From NCBI GenBank assembly GCA_033439795.1, contig JAUTDP010000012.1:1302001-1366000 (forward strand): a stretch of DNA of 64,000 nt. The letters run 5' to 3'. A program made the position numbers and the translations under genes. Under the pieces are notes generated by a model, which saw only the letters and a list, made by a program, of their open reading frames with translations, was not told where the DNA came from and ran no database searches. This document shows, piece by piece, positions 11,573 to 22,582 of the stretch. Each line of letters begins with the position of its first letter. The first letter of the stretch is position 1. Origin of the DNA: Sordaria brevicollis. Taxonomy: Eukaryota > Ascomycota > Sordariomycetes > Sordariales > Sordariaceae.

Positions 11573-12424
11573 ATGTCCTCCTGGTACTCCAACCTATCCA
11601 ACAACATCACCAAACTCCAACGGACCTACTTCTCCGGCGAAGCCGACGGCGACACCGAGGACGACACCCACGTGTGCCGCGTGCTGCGGGCTTACTACGT
11701 CGAAAAGGGCCAACATTTCCCCTCGTGGTTGCCTCCCGACCCTAAAGCTCCCCAGCAGCAACCTCCCGCACAGCAACAAGGTCAATATGGCCAACAGGGA
11801 CAACAAAGATATAATGGTTACGGAGGCCAAGGTCAGCAACAACTGAGTAGTTTGTGGGATAATAATTCTGCTGGTCGCGGCGCACAGCAACAAGGGGGAG
11901 GGGGAGGGGCGGTGCCGCAGAGTAGGAATCCATTTGCTCGGAATGCTGCCCCCGCTGTTGCTGCTCAATCACCTGTCGCCGCCAACCCGGGACATGGAGG
12001 GTATCAGCAACAAGCACCACAGAGTTTGAGACACGGTGGAGGGTACGGACAACAACAAGCAGGTCCGTACGGAGCTGGGGCAGGAGGCGGAGCAGCTAGT
12101 AGCGCGGCGTCGATGCCTGCGCAGCATACAGGTGGAAGTACCCACAGTCACAGTGGTGGAGGAGGAGGAGGAGGAGGAGGAATTAGCGCGCAGGATAAGT
12201 TGAAGCAGAGGCTTTGGGGCGGGTCGAGGACCACGAGCCCTGGGAACTCAGGGGGGTCAGGACCGTTTGCGCCACCTTCTGGTGGTGCTCAGGGGAGGAC
12301 AGGATCAGTAGGGAGTGGAGGTTATGATGGTGGACATCAAGGCAATGTAGGGCTGCCGAGTGGACCTAGGATTCCACCCGGAGGAGGGAGGATGGGGTTG
12401 CCTAGTAATCCTAGGATGCGATAG
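11573..12424 (+). CDS. Mso1-like protein (Sec1-binding exocytosis factor)
   Basis: A single exon of 283 residues. The first 55 residues (MSSWYSNLSNNITKLQRTYF, then SGEADGDTEDDTHVCRVLRAYYVEKG and FPSWLPPD) match the fungal Mso1 Sec1-binding region as I know it. The rest is Gln- and Gly-rich low complexity (poly-Gly near 190-200). It contains a short basic amphipathic motif, AQDKLKQRLWGG, typical of the C-terminal half of filamentous-fungal Mso1 homologues. In yeast, Mso1 binds the SM protein Sec1 and supports SNARE-dependent fusion of secretory vesicles with the plasma membrane. It acts close to Sec4, which Sec2 activates, and a Sec2-like gene lies 5.4 kb downstream. The family call is good; partner binding is inferred. 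Confidence 0.75.
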   Translation: MSSWYSNLSNNITKLQRTYFSGEADGDTEDDTHVCRVLRAYYVEKGQHFPSWLPPDPKAPQQQPPAQQQGQYGQQGQQRYNGYGGQGQQQLSSLWDNNSAGRGAQQQGGGGGAVPQSRNPFARNAAPAVAAQSPVAANPGHGGYQQQAPQSLRHGGGYGQQQAGPYGAGAGGGAASSAASMPAQHTGGSTHSHSGGGGGGGGGISAQDKLKQRLWGGSRTTSPGNSGGSGPFAPPSGGAQGRTGSVGSGGYDGGHQGNVGLPSGPRIPPGGGRMGLPSNPRMR

Positions 12425-12908
12425 AGTAGTACTCTAGAGAAAATATAGGGAATGGGGAGGAGAGCAGGAGAGCAGGAGGAGAAAGAGGCAGCGTAGCGTT
12501 GGCTTTACTGGTTTACAAGTGCTGGTTGGCAAGCGATTATATATCAAGTAGCGAAGAATATGGAGTAACTATACCCAATGTCGAGTACCGAAACAGCCTG
12601 GGGATGTTTCATGGCGGCCACGAGAACATGCTTGTTGGTCTGAACGTCTGACATGGGATCCCAAGCTCAGGGTATACTAGTTGATCTCTACAGATTTATA
12701 TGTACAGCTAACCGCGTTATGGCATATTCTCAACGATCAAAACCATCCTTACGTCCCAAATGCTTTCCACAGAACTCCGGACACCCCTTTGTTTCCTGGT
12801 TTTCCAAATCCCAATTCATGTTTTAGCCCGACGTAAGTCCGAGCGTCGATTGTACGAGGTAAAGTATATGAGCAACAAACAGAGGGTATCTTATGAATAC
12901 CAGCGGAG

Positions 12909-12940
<32 letters not shown>

Positions 12941-13026
12941 TAACCCTCCGCGTGACCGTTAGAGACCCGAAGCTATAATTTTGTGAGCAAGATCAATGGC
13001 CCCTCATCAACGGGATCATCGTTGAC
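12425..13026. other. Convergent spacer with poly(A) run
   Basis: The spacer lies between the 3' ends of the Mso1-like gene and the DIM-7-like gene. It contains a 30-nt A run and no supported gene. Confidence 0.55.
12909..12938. repeat. Poly(A) run, 30 nt
   Basis: An uninterrupted A tract in non-coding DNA. The Lys-rich frame over it is an artefact. Confidence 0.9.
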
Positions 13027-15161
13027 TTAAATCAACAACCGGCGTTTGATGGGTAAAGGAAGCGGTTCTCCGTTGAGGGAACCCCTTTGCTTGGCCACGG
13101 CCTTCTTCCCCATATTCTGGATTCTATCCAAAAGGTGGCTGTGACGTACGCATGTCAGCTTTAGATGCCAAAGTGACGTATAGGAGAGGTAAGTAAAGTA
13201 GGGAAGTCATACTTGATAGGCAAATGTCCCGCCCTACTTTCCTCCATCGCCAAGTTGATCTTTTGGGCTTGCTCCTCGTGGTCCTTGAAGTGCTTCGAAA
13301 TAAGCTCTTGCCCAGAGGGCTCATCGGCCGACCGGACCACGTAGCAGCACCCTTCCTGGTCGCATGTCCAGGTCCCGTTGGGGCCGGCTGGTGACATGGT
13401 CGGGAGGCGCTCGGCCTGAACCACTATTCGGACTGCGTCTTGCGGTACGACGCCGTTGTCATCGGGTATGTCGATGATGGCACTATCCGCGTCGCTGACT
13501 TCGTCCTCTGCTGTCTCGGCCGTTCGCTTTAGTGCTTTTCGTCCCCGTCGGGGTGCCATGTCGTCGTCATCGTCGACCATGTCGGATGCGAGTCGTTTGG
13601 TGCCTGCCACCCGCAATGTTGCTACCTTGCCGGATGGACGGCCTACCCGGGGCCTCTTACCTGCCCGAGGTTCAAGGTCGGCTTCGATACTAGGCGAAAC
13701 ATCGAGAGCCTTTGATCCTCGAGGTATGCCTGGTTGTCGCCGGTTGCGACGGTTCAGATATGAAGGAATATCCTCAACCCTTAAATCCGTTGGCTCAGGA
13801 CGTCCGCTCCTCACGACGTCCTCCAGCCAAGCCTTGAATGGGGTGTTGTCCCATATCGGTGGCAATCGCTCAACGAGCTCCTTTGCAAAATGCTCACAGA
13901 GCTCCCTGGCAGCGGTGTATACCTTGATCCTGCAGTTGTAGAATAGGTCTGAGTTGACTCGAGACATTTTGACGGTGTTAATATCAAGACGCTGGGCAAC
14001 CTCTCCCAGAAGAACAATAAGACGATCCACTGGGTCATCGGGAAGGTCATCGTTGCCCACGAAGACGGCGGGAGACGCCCGGGGCAGAGGGGAGTTGGAG
14101 GGCAAGTGTCGGGATGATACTGAGGCCGGGATCGGAGTACCAGCCCCCGAAGGACTATCCCTGGCTACGCCTTTCCCTTTCTCTGACCGTTGGTCGGACA
14201 GCTCACTAGCCTGTCGACTTGTCTTGGTGGTTCTGCCTTTTGGTGGTTCCCGAATCGCTAGGGTTTGAGAATCAGGAGAATGGTGGTGGTCATCCCGCGC
14301 GAGTAAGCCTTCCGGCTCGACAGCTGGTTTTGTGAGGAGACCAGCAGCTACGTCGGCGATCTTCTTTTGAAGATCAGGGTGAGCAGCTTGTAACCAAGCA
14401 GCAAACTCGGTCTCTTCCCATTTGATTTCGCTTTCCTTGGGGAAGTGCGCTAATAGGAATTGTGCCCACTTGTGACATCTGGCTTCAACCTCCTCTATTA
14501 CCGTAACGCCCCCATCCCCAGCCGTAAGCGCATACTTGAAGAAGATTTCGTCCAGCGATGGCGGTTTCACGTCTTTGCGCTTCTTCCTGTCGGTCTTCTT
14601 CACCACCCTCTTGTGCTCCTCGTAGGGACCCATGATTTCGTAGTAAAGGGTGATCGCCTCCATCACCTCGCTGTACATGCCCTCGTACTTCTTCGAGGGG
14701 ATGATCTCGAACCATCCAGACGCGCCGGAGACCCAAAGCGTATTCGGGTCGTATCCAATTGAGTATCGTTCTGATCTAGAGATTTCGATCCATGTCGCTC
14801 GGCTGTACGGTTTCTGGACTTGCTTGCTGTTAGCCTTTGAAGATAAAATGGGGGGTCACTAAGCCAGCATACAGCATTCGTGAGCTTCGTCGTCATCGTC
14901 CTCCACTGGCTCGAGCTTTCCGCGCACGATAAACGGCCCCTCGAGATCGACGTGCAGGGGGTTTGCCAGCGTCTTTCCGTCTTTTTGATATATGGTGGCA
15001 TCAGTCAACACGGCGAAAGATGGCCACTGATCATCTGATGTGCCTGGCTCAACAGGCTTGAGAATGGTCAACTCTTTTGTCCATCGCCGGCGCCTGTCGT
15101 CGGTCGAATCAATCGATGCGCTGGATCCTCTTCTGCGCCGCGGGCGCCCTGGTCCCGCCAT
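13027..15161 (-). CDS. dim-7: RFTS-domain and zinc-finger protein, probable DIM-7 (Raf2/Dos2-like)
   Basis: Exons 15161-14873, 14818-13213 and 13138-13027 join in frame to about 668 residues. The last intron (donor GTATGA, branch GCTGAC, acceptor CACAG) moves the C-terminus to NHLLDRIQNMGKK and a stop at 13029-13027, rather than reading through. Residues of about 50-150 look like a replication-foci-targeting (RFTS) fold: the strand block FAVLTDATIYQ, then WIEISRSERYSIGYDPNTLW, then GWFEIIPSKKYEGMYSEVME, resembling the RFD block of DNMT1-type enzymes. A Ser/Pro-rich disordered centre follows, then a lone zinc finger (Cys-x4-Cys with HFKDH, near residue 600). RFTS plus one zinc finger matches fission yeast Raf2, a subunit of the Clr4 H3K9 methyltransferase complex. 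The Neurospora counterpart is DIM-7 of the DIM-5/-7/-9-CUL4-DDB1 complex. The identity also agrees with my unverified memory that dim-7 lies near nmr-1. An upstream in-frame ATG at 15212 is possible. Confidence 0.65.
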
Positions 15162-15898
15162 GTTGTTTGTTTTGTTTACTGAAGGAAAGGGTTCGGCGGT
15201 CGTAGATATCAAGGCAAAGTAACGCTGGTGGAAAGCTGATCGGAGTCGTGGTTCAATGGAACTTGTGTCTCAAGCCTATATTTCGAGCTGTCGCCACTGT
15301 TTGTCGTCTTCCGTCCGAAGAGTACGAGACGCCGTCTTGAGACCTTGGTAAAACTGTGTTGAGGCTAGAGTGAAATGTTCCACAAAGTAAAGAAGGGAAA
15401 GAAAACAGTTAGAATAAACGATATACAATAAGCTAAAGGGTATCAGCGGGGAGGAGATGGGAGTGGGATGTAACGCGATGTTTCCCTGGAAAAGACGGCA
15501 GGCATTCGAGGACAACGGCCAATGGACGCGACTTGCCCACGCGCACAGCGAGAGCGGGACCTCGACGGTCGGATTGCCAAATCGTTCAGGTCGTCAGTGG
15601 TGGGGCTCAGGTACTTTAAACCCCTGTTGCTCGGCTCCGCATCCGCTGCTGATAAGAGACGATAAGCCCTAGTAAGTGAGCGGTCCCCTGCAATGTTCAG
15701 GTCCAAGTCTCGGAATTTTTGAGTGACGGCTTCCTGCGCCGAACTCCAATTGGAAACAACGTTCTGGCATTGCAGGAGTTCAGAGCGGCTACACTTTCCA
15801 ATTGTTGCTTCTTTCCTCTCTGCTTTCACTCTTTTCTTCCCTCATTGATTTCCAGACTGTAAATGTCACCTACAGTTTGGAGGTCAATCTACACCAAG
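15162..15898. promoter_or_regulatory. Shared promoter of dim-7-like and pus4
   Basis: A 737 bp interval between divergent start codons. It contains minus-strand frames with no protein features. No clear TATA box or repeat was seen. Confidence 0.45.
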
Positions 15899-17475
15899 AT
15901 GGCACAGCAAAAGCTCGCTGAGGGCGTCTTCGGTATGTCATCATCATCATCATCATCATCATCACTACGACCTTCAGTCTTGGGCGCGCATTCTCTATAT
16001 TCAGCAGTCTTCCAAAAGGCGCATAATGAGAAAATAAAACTGACATACCATGACCGCCAATAACAGCCATCAACAAGCCCTATGGCATGAGCTCTGCCCA
16101 GGTTATCCGCGACTGTCAACAGCACTTCAACCCGTCCGAGACCTTTGCTCCCCTCCTAGCCGCCGACAAGGCCCTCCGCGAGAAGGAAAACCGATACCAA
16201 AGGAATCGCCGCACCCATGCCAAGCGGGAAGTCAACGTCAAGATCGGCCACGGCGGCACCCTCGATCCCCTCGCCACCGGTGTCCTGATCCTGGGCGTTG
16301 GTAAGGGCACCAAGGCCTTGCACGACTTCTTAGGTTGCACCAAGGACTACGAAACCATTGTGGTCTTTGGCGCCAGCACCGATACCTACGACCGCTGCGG
16401 CAAACTCATCAAGAAGGGCGACTATAGCAACGTCACGCGCGAGAAGGTCGAGGAGGCGCTCAACTCCTTCCGCGGCAAGATCCAGCAGATGCCTCCCCTC
16501 TACTCGGCCCTCAAGATGAACGGAAAGCCCTTATACGAGTACGCGCGCGAGGGCAAGCCGATTCCCCGTGAGATCGAGACCCGCGAGGTCGAGGTGAAGG
16601 AGCTCGAGTTGGTGGAGTGGTACGAGCCGGGAACGCACAACCACCGGTGGCCGACGGACGAGGCCGAGCAGGCCGAGAAGAACGTGGTCAAGTCGGTGTG
16701 GCAGGTGGCCAAGAACCAGGTGGACGGCACGACCAGCACAGAGGAGGCCGCCACGTTAATACCGGAGGTGGTGGAGAAGGAAGTCAAGGCTCTGGCGGAT
16801 CACGAGAGTAACAAGCGCGCGGCCGAGGAGCGCGTTGATGAGTTGGTTTCTGAGGAGCCCGCGGGCAAGAAGAGGAAGACGGAGACCGGTGCCGCTGAGC
16901 CCATGATGTCCGGCGCGCTCAAGGATAAGAAGGGCAAGGACAAAAAGCAAAAAGAGTACGCCAACAAGGACAGGGGTCACGATCTTGCTCCTCCTCCGCC
17001 ATCGCCCGATACGCCGTTCCCTTGGGAGGGTAAGGGCCCTCCGGCTTGCAAGATCCGCATGAGCGTGACTTCGGGATTCTACGTCCGCAGTCTGTGCCAT
17101 GATTTGGGCGAGAAGCTTGGTTGTGGCGCTCTGATGGCTGAGTTGGTTAGATCGAGGCAAGGCGAGTTCGTCTTGGGCACGGATAACTGCATGGAGTACT
17201 CGGATCTTGCCCTGGGTGAGGAAGTCTGGGCGCCCAAGATCCAGAGGGCATTGGATTTGTGGAACAACAAGGACAAGGCCGGCAAGTCCCAGGCTGTTGA
17301 GCCAGTATTAAAGAAGGAGGAGGTTGAGGCCGAGGAGGTCAAGACTGAAGAGGTCAAGGCTGAGGATACCAAGACCGAGGAGACCAAGACAGAGGAGCAG
17401 CCCACAAGCGAAGAGCCTGCTCCCGTAGAGGAAGAAGAGACCGCCAAGACAGAGGAGCCTGAAACGAAGGCATAA
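15899..17475 (+). CDS. pus4: tRNA pseudouridine-55 synthase PUS4 (TruB family)
   Basis: Exon 1 (15899-15932) encodes MAQQKLAEGVF. Exon 2 (16067-17475) completes 480 residues, and the junction restores the TruB opening GVFAINKPYGMSSAQVIRDC. The catalytic Asp lies in GHGGTLDPLATGVLILGVGKGTK (about residue 70). Later family blocks are QMPPLYSALKMNGKPLYEYAREG and, after a long insertion, FYVRSLCHDLGEKLGCGALM. Pus4 makes pseudouridine 55 in the T loop of cytosolic and mitochondrial tRNAs. The insertion (about residues 215-315) is Lys/Glu-rich with a KKRK cluster, possibly a nuclear signal. The C-terminus carries degenerate EEVKTEE/KTEE repeats beyond the conserved core, so the protein is longer than bacterial TruB but near the size of other fungal Pus4 proteins. 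The 134 bp intron holds a TCA microsatellite. Confidence 0.93.
15938..15964. repeat. (TCA)9 trinucleotide repeat in the pus4 intron
   Basis: Nine perfect TCA units directly after the donor site of the pus4 intron. Confidence 0.9.
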
Positions 17476-17871
17476 GATACCACCATTCTTACAACAGAAG
17501 TATAAAATAGAACATAGCACAGGATACCCAGTTATTATTGATGCGGCTATTGGAGGTCACCGTTGTGTAAGTGGCTTTGTGGTGTATCCAGGTGGACATA
17601 AGAGGTACCTAGCTTTGAGATGTCCAAGATAAGGTTGATACAGCCGCCATGAAATGCTCCTTCCGACCCCGTCCGTCTATATCCAAGAAACCAGCCCGAA
17701 GCCCGCCGACCATGCAATTCCGTCATGATGCCGCCTTTGCCCCTTGGTTTTCCTTTTTTCCGCCAGATGCTAGCCAAACTGTCTCCGTCATTACATTACA
17801 ATACATTAAAATTATCCCCTTCGTATACTTTTTGAGGGTTACCATTTGTTATTACTTTCTCTCCTTGAGTG
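17476..17871. other. Convergent spacer
   Basis: Tail-to-tail spacer between pus4 and the Sec2-like gene. No gene is supported. Confidence 0.55.
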
Positions 17872-18969
17872 TCAATCATCCAGATCCAGCCTGGAATTCT
17901 CCCTCCTCACCACCGCCACAGGTAGCGTCGTCCCCGCATGGACCCCATCATCGTCATCCGTCTCAAACCCTCCACCTTCATGTATCCCCCTCTCGACTCG
18001 TTCCGTCTCCCTCAAAACCTCCCTCACCCTTTCCATCCTCCTCACCGCCCCCTCCAGCATCTCCAGTCGTTCCTTCTTTTGTTCGTCTCTCTTTTCGAGA
18101 GTCTTGACCCGTTCTTCGAGTTTTGCTCTAGCCCGGCGCTCGGAGGCGACCATCTCGTTTGCTTCTGAGAATAACGTCACGGAAAGTTCCTCGATTTCGC
18201 GGGAGGTGGCGGTAAGCTTCGTCTCCGCTTTTGCCAGCTTCGCTTTCGTCTCCGTATGCGCAGACTTTTCTTGCGACAAAGCCTGTTGCAGGTCGGCAAC
18301 TTCCTTTTGGTGTTGAACGGAGGGAACGGATTGGAAAGGTTGTTGCAGTGGACTTTGACCGTTGGTAAAGGACTGAGAGAGGGTGGATTGGTGGGTGGGC
18401 ATGTGCGGAATGGAACCGGGAGGAGGGGTAGTGCCGGATTTGAGGTTGGGTGTTGATTTGCGCGAGGTTAGGAAGGCGGAAAGTCGGGAGGCGGCTCCCG
18501 TGGGAAGGAAGGAGGAGACGGAGGCTACGGAGCCGACGCGAGAGGCGCCGGCGCCGGCGGCGGAGGCGGGCGAGGCGTTGGCGGTTGCGGTGGTGGAGGG
18601 GGTTGCGGATTGGGGAGGGGTGGCGAGGGGTGCGGTTTGTATTTGTTGTTGTTGGGGTGATGATATTTGGGATGGCGATGATTGTGTTTGGGATTGTTGC
18701 TTCAGTTGTCCCTTTAGTCGGGTTATTTCGTCTTCGTAATCGGCCCAGCGATCGACGGCGGATGAAGCCTTCTCGTTGAGCAGACGCACTTGGTTTTGCA
18801 GCTCTTGGATCTTGTTGTGGGCGTCGAGGACGGCCGCTTGCATTTCCTCGAAGGGTTTGGTACCCTCAAGGTCAACACCGCATTGCGGACAGCAAGGGGC
18901 GGTGGACAAGATGGTGACCGGTTCGACGACGGGAGGGGCGGTCATCGTCATGGTAGCGGTGGTCGACAT
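17872..18969 (-). CDS. Sec2-like Rab guanine nucleotide exchange factor
   Basis: A single exon of 365 residues with the ATG at 18969. The N-terminus has a small Cys motif, CCPQCG (residues 26-31), then a coiled coil (about 40-95). A Ser/Pro/Gln-rich linker follows. The second coiled coil (about 222-325) contains ELSVTLFSEANEMVASERRARAKLEERV. The LFSEANEMVA block is the signature of the Sec2p exchange domain, which forms a parallel coiled-coil dimer that opens Rab Sec4 on secretory vesicles. Compared with yeast Sec2, where the exchange domain is N-terminal and a long C-tail follows, here the domain is near the C-terminus and the tail is short. That layout fits the compact Sec2 proteins of filamentous fungi. 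The role would be in Rab-driven delivery of secretory vesicles to the hyphal tip. The Mso1-like gene nearby belongs to the same pathway. Confidence 0.8.
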   Translation of the reverse strand: MSTTATMTMTAPPVVEPVTILSTAPCCPQCGVDLEGTKPFEEMQAAVLDAHNKIQELQNQVRLLNEKASSAVDRWADYEDEITRLKGQLKQQSQTQSSPSQISSPQQQQIQTAPLATPPQSATPSTTATANASPASAAGAGASRVGSVASVSSFLPTGAASRLSAFLTSRKSTPNLKSGTTPPPGSIPHMPTHQSTLSQSFTNGQSPLQQPFQSVPSVQHQKEVADLQQALSQEKSAHTETKAKLAKAETKLTATSREIEELSVTLFSEANEMVASERRARAKLEERVKTLEKRDEQKKERLEMLEGAVRRMERVREVLRETERVERGIHEGGGFETDDDDGVHAGTTLPVAVVRRENSRLDLDD

Positions 18970-20285
18970 GGCTCAGCTCACAGAGGCAGGGCCGCCGATA
19001 AGGACAGGACGATAAAGTTATCGTCGGGAAGATGTCCGGTCCGAACCGCGCCCTATTGTCGGATTAGACGGAAAATTGTTTGGTGATTAGGATTGAAACG
19101 AAACGGTTCGTCCGGTCTTTCTCGATGTTTTTCTTTCCCGGGAAGACCAAGTGGACTCCTGTCAGGAACGGGAAAACTGGATGGAGACGGCCGTTGCGGT
19201 GGGGATGTTGCCTGGTTCCAGGTCCCGTTGAAACAGGGGCAGGGGCTTCTTGTGTTCGTCTTGGTATACTTGTTTTGTGTTGTTGTGTATCTGGAGAGCG
19301 TTGAGGTCGCTGACCAACACGTCGCCAGATCTCACTTCTTTCTCCTCCTTTTTCTGAAGAATGAGCAAGCCTGTGAAAGGGAGAACAAGAAATGGGTGGA
19401 ATGGGATTAAGGCACGCAGACGCAGGGTCTTGGTGACGTACCGCCATCTCGTACCACGCCCCCCGCCGTTCCGATGATCTTCAGCGGTATGTAGGTACCG
19501 TATGCACCATGCAAGGCCCATGTGGGGAGGTGGGAAACGCCGAGCCGCCCTTGAGCCGCCCTAAAGAAACAGCTCTCCTTAACATATGGCAAAGGGGACG
19601 GATGACGGCACGGAAGGAAGGACAATGGAATGTCTATGAAGAAGGTTATTGGGTATTGATCTCCTATACAACCCCCTACATGGCACGTGGATGGGTATCC
19701 AGCTCCCTTCGTAGTGGAGTGACAGGCGTGGGTTGGCCTGGTACGACTCTATCTCCCTAGATGTAACGCCATTCAGATCTTCCTGTGGTCCTCAAAATCC
19801 CTAAGGACGCGCTGCTGGGTATCATAGCTATGCTGTTCCGCTGTCTCAAGAACCGAGATCTTGATATCGATCTCCGTACTTCTCCGTATGTGAGCCCCCC
19901 TTTGCCCTTGACCCTTTCCTGCGCCGTCTAAACTTGGCGTACCGGGAGTATCCGCCGAAGATTCTTGGGCCAAGACATCTATTGGCTTGGATCCATCTTT
20001 GGTATCGCACTCTCAGGATGGCAGGCTTCAAAAAGCGGTCGAGTGTCGATGGTCTGCCCCTGAAAACCGTGATATTTCAACGGTCGATGTGCTTGATATC
20101 TGCCAGCACCTGACGGCGGTGCAGACGAGATGCCTGCTTCATTGCCTGGCGAACAACTGGTGCCAGATGATACCCGTATGGTCATAATACTTCGCTGTTC
20201 CTCAAGCCAATAACTCCGCTATGCATTGCTCTTATGCATCTCTTTTTTAAGGTCATGTCTCGTAGTAGTCCTCCTTCCGTTGAGT
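18970..20285. other. Intergenic interval
   Basis: The 5' region of the Sec2-like gene and the 3' region of csl4. Overlapping short frames on both strands at 19064-19625 show no domain, signal or splice logic. No repeat or RNA gene was recognised. Confidence 0.45.
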
Positions 20286-21002
20286 TCAGTAGGGCTTCGC
20301 AACCTTTCTGGGTTCGCTTAGCCCAGTCTCGGGATCCTTGTATTCCTTCCAGTTGACGGGGTACATGGTGTTGCCAGCCTCGCTTGTCGCCATAATGACA
20401 CCGAGCTCGTTACGCGCTGTCGAGAGGTAGTAGCTTGTTTGGTCACCAAGAGAAATCTGAGTAGATGGCAAGTACGTTAGCAAGAAGCGTTCAGTTGTTG
20501 CTGGCAAACAAGGCAAGAGAAGAGCACTCACCACCTCAGCTCTAACAATATCACCAGGCCTGAAGCTGTCGTAGATCTTCACCCTATCCTTCTCTGTCGC
20601 CCTCACGTCCTGCACTCTGATCAGGCCCTGCCACTCGGCCTCCAGAACAGTATCGCCACAAATCAGGATGGCCACAACCGCTTGGCGCGGCATGATGCGA
20701 ATCACCCGGCATAGCACAATGTTGCCCACTTCAGGCAACACCTCGCGCTTGTCTGATGAGCCCGCCGAGCGCAGTACTGAGATGGTCGGCAGTTCTGTGG
20801 TAGTCTGGGTGTTGATGATCTTGTTCAGTCGCTTCGCAGGACCGGGAGCCTTGGCGGGCTGTGTAATGTTGACGACACCGAGTAACGAAGAGTAGAGGTT
20901 CGACTCGTGGATGTGTGTTCCAGGACCGGGCTGGAACTTGGAGGTAGAGCCAAGGAACTGGCCGGGGATGGCCATCGACGTGGAGGAAGATGTGGTCGCC
21001 AT
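20286..21002 (-). CDS. csl4: RNA exosome subunit CSL4
   Basis: Exons 21002-20532 and 20456-20286 give 213 residues. The intron lies between GDIVRAEV and SLGDQTSYYLSTARNELGV, and retaining it would insert an unrelated hydrophobic stretch. The N-terminal part has the Csl4 opening (IPGQFLG, PGPGTHIHESNLYSSLLG). The S1-like domain follows (PEVGNIVLCRVIRIMPRQAVVAILICG, then WQGLIRVQDVRATEKDRVKIYDSFRPGDIV). The C-terminal block is GVIMATSEAGNTMYPVNWKEYKDPETG. Csl4 is one of the three S1/KH cap proteins of the 3'-to-5' exosome, active in nuclear and cytoplasmic RNA decay and rRNA 3'-end processing. All expected blocks are present and the length is normal for fungi. It is divergent from erg-1. Confidence 0.94.
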   Translation of the reverse strand: MATTSSSTSMAIPGQFLGSTSKFQPGPGTHIHESNLYSSLLGVVNITQPAKAPGPAKRLNKIINTQTTTELPTISVLRSAGSSDKREVLPEVGNIVLCRVIRIMPRQAVVAILICGDTVLEAEWQGLIRVQDVRATEKDRVKIYDSFRPGDIVRAEVVSALLLPCLPATTERFLLTYLPSTQISLGDQTSYYLSTARNELGVIMATSEAGNTMYPVNWKEYKDPETGLSEPRKVAKPY

Positions 21003-21749
21003 TGTGATGTTCTAGAAGGATGTTCGAATGGATATTGATGACGAAAGTTTGCGCCTGGGTAGGTAGCGAAATTCTATGAGACGCGGTGCGGCGCGCAAAG
21101 GGGAACTAAACAAACTAGAGATAACGATGCGACAAGACGGACCCCGCGGCGATAACAAATTGGACCTTGCTTGTGATGGATGTTCGGAGTTCGGATACCG
21201 AAATGTGATTTGATCGGGCCCGCGGACGAGATTCACAATGACGGAGGGGCTTCGAAAAATTGGAACACCCCTGTTGATGCCAAGACATATTCCAGTGCCG
21301 CGCTGTGCACCGACAGCGCTGCCGGACGAGCTGCCGGCGAGGAGAGAGCTTCTGAAAGCGCTCCAGCCTGCCGGTGTGTTTGTCGCCAATTGGCTGTCGC
21401 AGTGGCACCTTCAAGAAATCAACTTTAACGCTACCCGCGCAATTGAGCTCATTGATTGGTCAAAGCTCTCAGAATTGTGGAATATCAGACGTGTCGGAAG
21501 TCGCGACACCCGCCTGGGCGGACATGTTGCGACCGCTAGCAACCGCAAGGGTCCTCCACAACAAGCTGAGAAATCAGGGGTTGCCGTGGGTTGTTGAGGG
21601 TTGGGATGGCGGCCCCCCTGTCGGCAATGGACCGGTGGTGTGGCCATTGTTTTGTTTCTTTAATTAAGAAATCAAGATTCCCATCTTTGTTTTGCCCCTG
21701 TTTCTCCTTCTTGACATTGTGCCGTCTCGTCAACCGCAAAACCGTCACG
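21003..21749. promoter_or_regulatory. Shared promoter of csl4 and erg-1
   Basis: A 747 bp interval between divergent ATGs. The frame entering erg-1 from 21591 lacks an in-frame ATG in good context before 21750. No TATA consensus was seen. Confidence 0.5.
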
Positions 21750-22582
21750 ATGCCTTCCAAGAAGCAGTCCTCCTCCGGCGGCAACAAGCCGTCCGGCTCC
21801 CGCTCCGGCTCTCCCTCCGCTTCGTCCTGCCGCTGCCGCTGCAGCATTGGTGGCTGGCTCAAGTTCTTCGCCATCTTGTTCGCCATCGTTGCGCCCATCG
21901 CCTACGTTCTTGAGCAGCGTCTCGAGTCCTTCTACGCTTTCGACACCGAGCACCTCCATGATCTGTCTAAGCGCGCCATCGCCGCTCACGGCAACGACAC
22001 CAAGGCTATTGTCAAGTACATTGTCGACGAGCTGAACGACCGCAGCGAGGTCGCTCCCTACATCAACAACGATGAGGAGTGGGTGTTCAACAACGCTGGT
22101 GGTGCCATGGGTGCCATGTACATCATTCACGCTTCCATTACCGAGTACCTCATCATCTTCGGTAAGCTCTCTTCACCCAAGCTTGTCACAGGCTTGTCTT
22201 TCTAGGCTCTTTGGAACACACCACTAACAGGACATTCTACACAGGCACTGCTATCGGTACCGAGGGACATACCGGCCGCCACACCGCCGACGACTACTTC
22301 CACATCCTCACCGGTACCCAGACTGCCTACGTCCCCGGCGAGTACGAGCCCGAGGTCTACCCTCCCGGCTCCGTCCACCACCTCGTCCGCGGCACCGTCA
22401 AGCAGTACAAGATGCCCGAGAGCTGCTTCGCCCTCGAGTATGCGCGCGGCTGGATCCCCCCCATGCTCTTCTTCGGCTATGCCGACACCCTCAGCAGCAC
22501 GCTCGATTTTCCTACCCTCTGGCGCACCTCGGTCGTCACCGCCCGCGAGATGATCAGCAACTTGCTCAAGGGCAAGTTCTAA
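21750..22582 (+). CDS. erg-1: C-8 sterol isomerase (Erg2 family)
   Basis: Exons 21750-22161 and 22245-22582 give 249 residues. A Ser-rich, basic N-terminus precedes one membrane segment (about residues 35-58, [19 protein letters not shown]) that would anchor the enzyme in the ER. The sigma-1/Erg2 domain follows: [20 protein letters not shown], then [20 protein letters not shown], then [20 protein letters not shown] and the C-terminal [15 protein letters not shown]. The domain runs to the C-terminus without break. The enzyme moves the sterol double bond from C8 to C7 (fecosterol to episterol) in ergosterol synthesis. Erg2 proteins are targets of morpholine antifungals. In N. crassa this gene is erg-1. 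The intron has GTAAGC, CTAAC and CACAG signals and splits a Gly codon. Confidence 0.96.
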
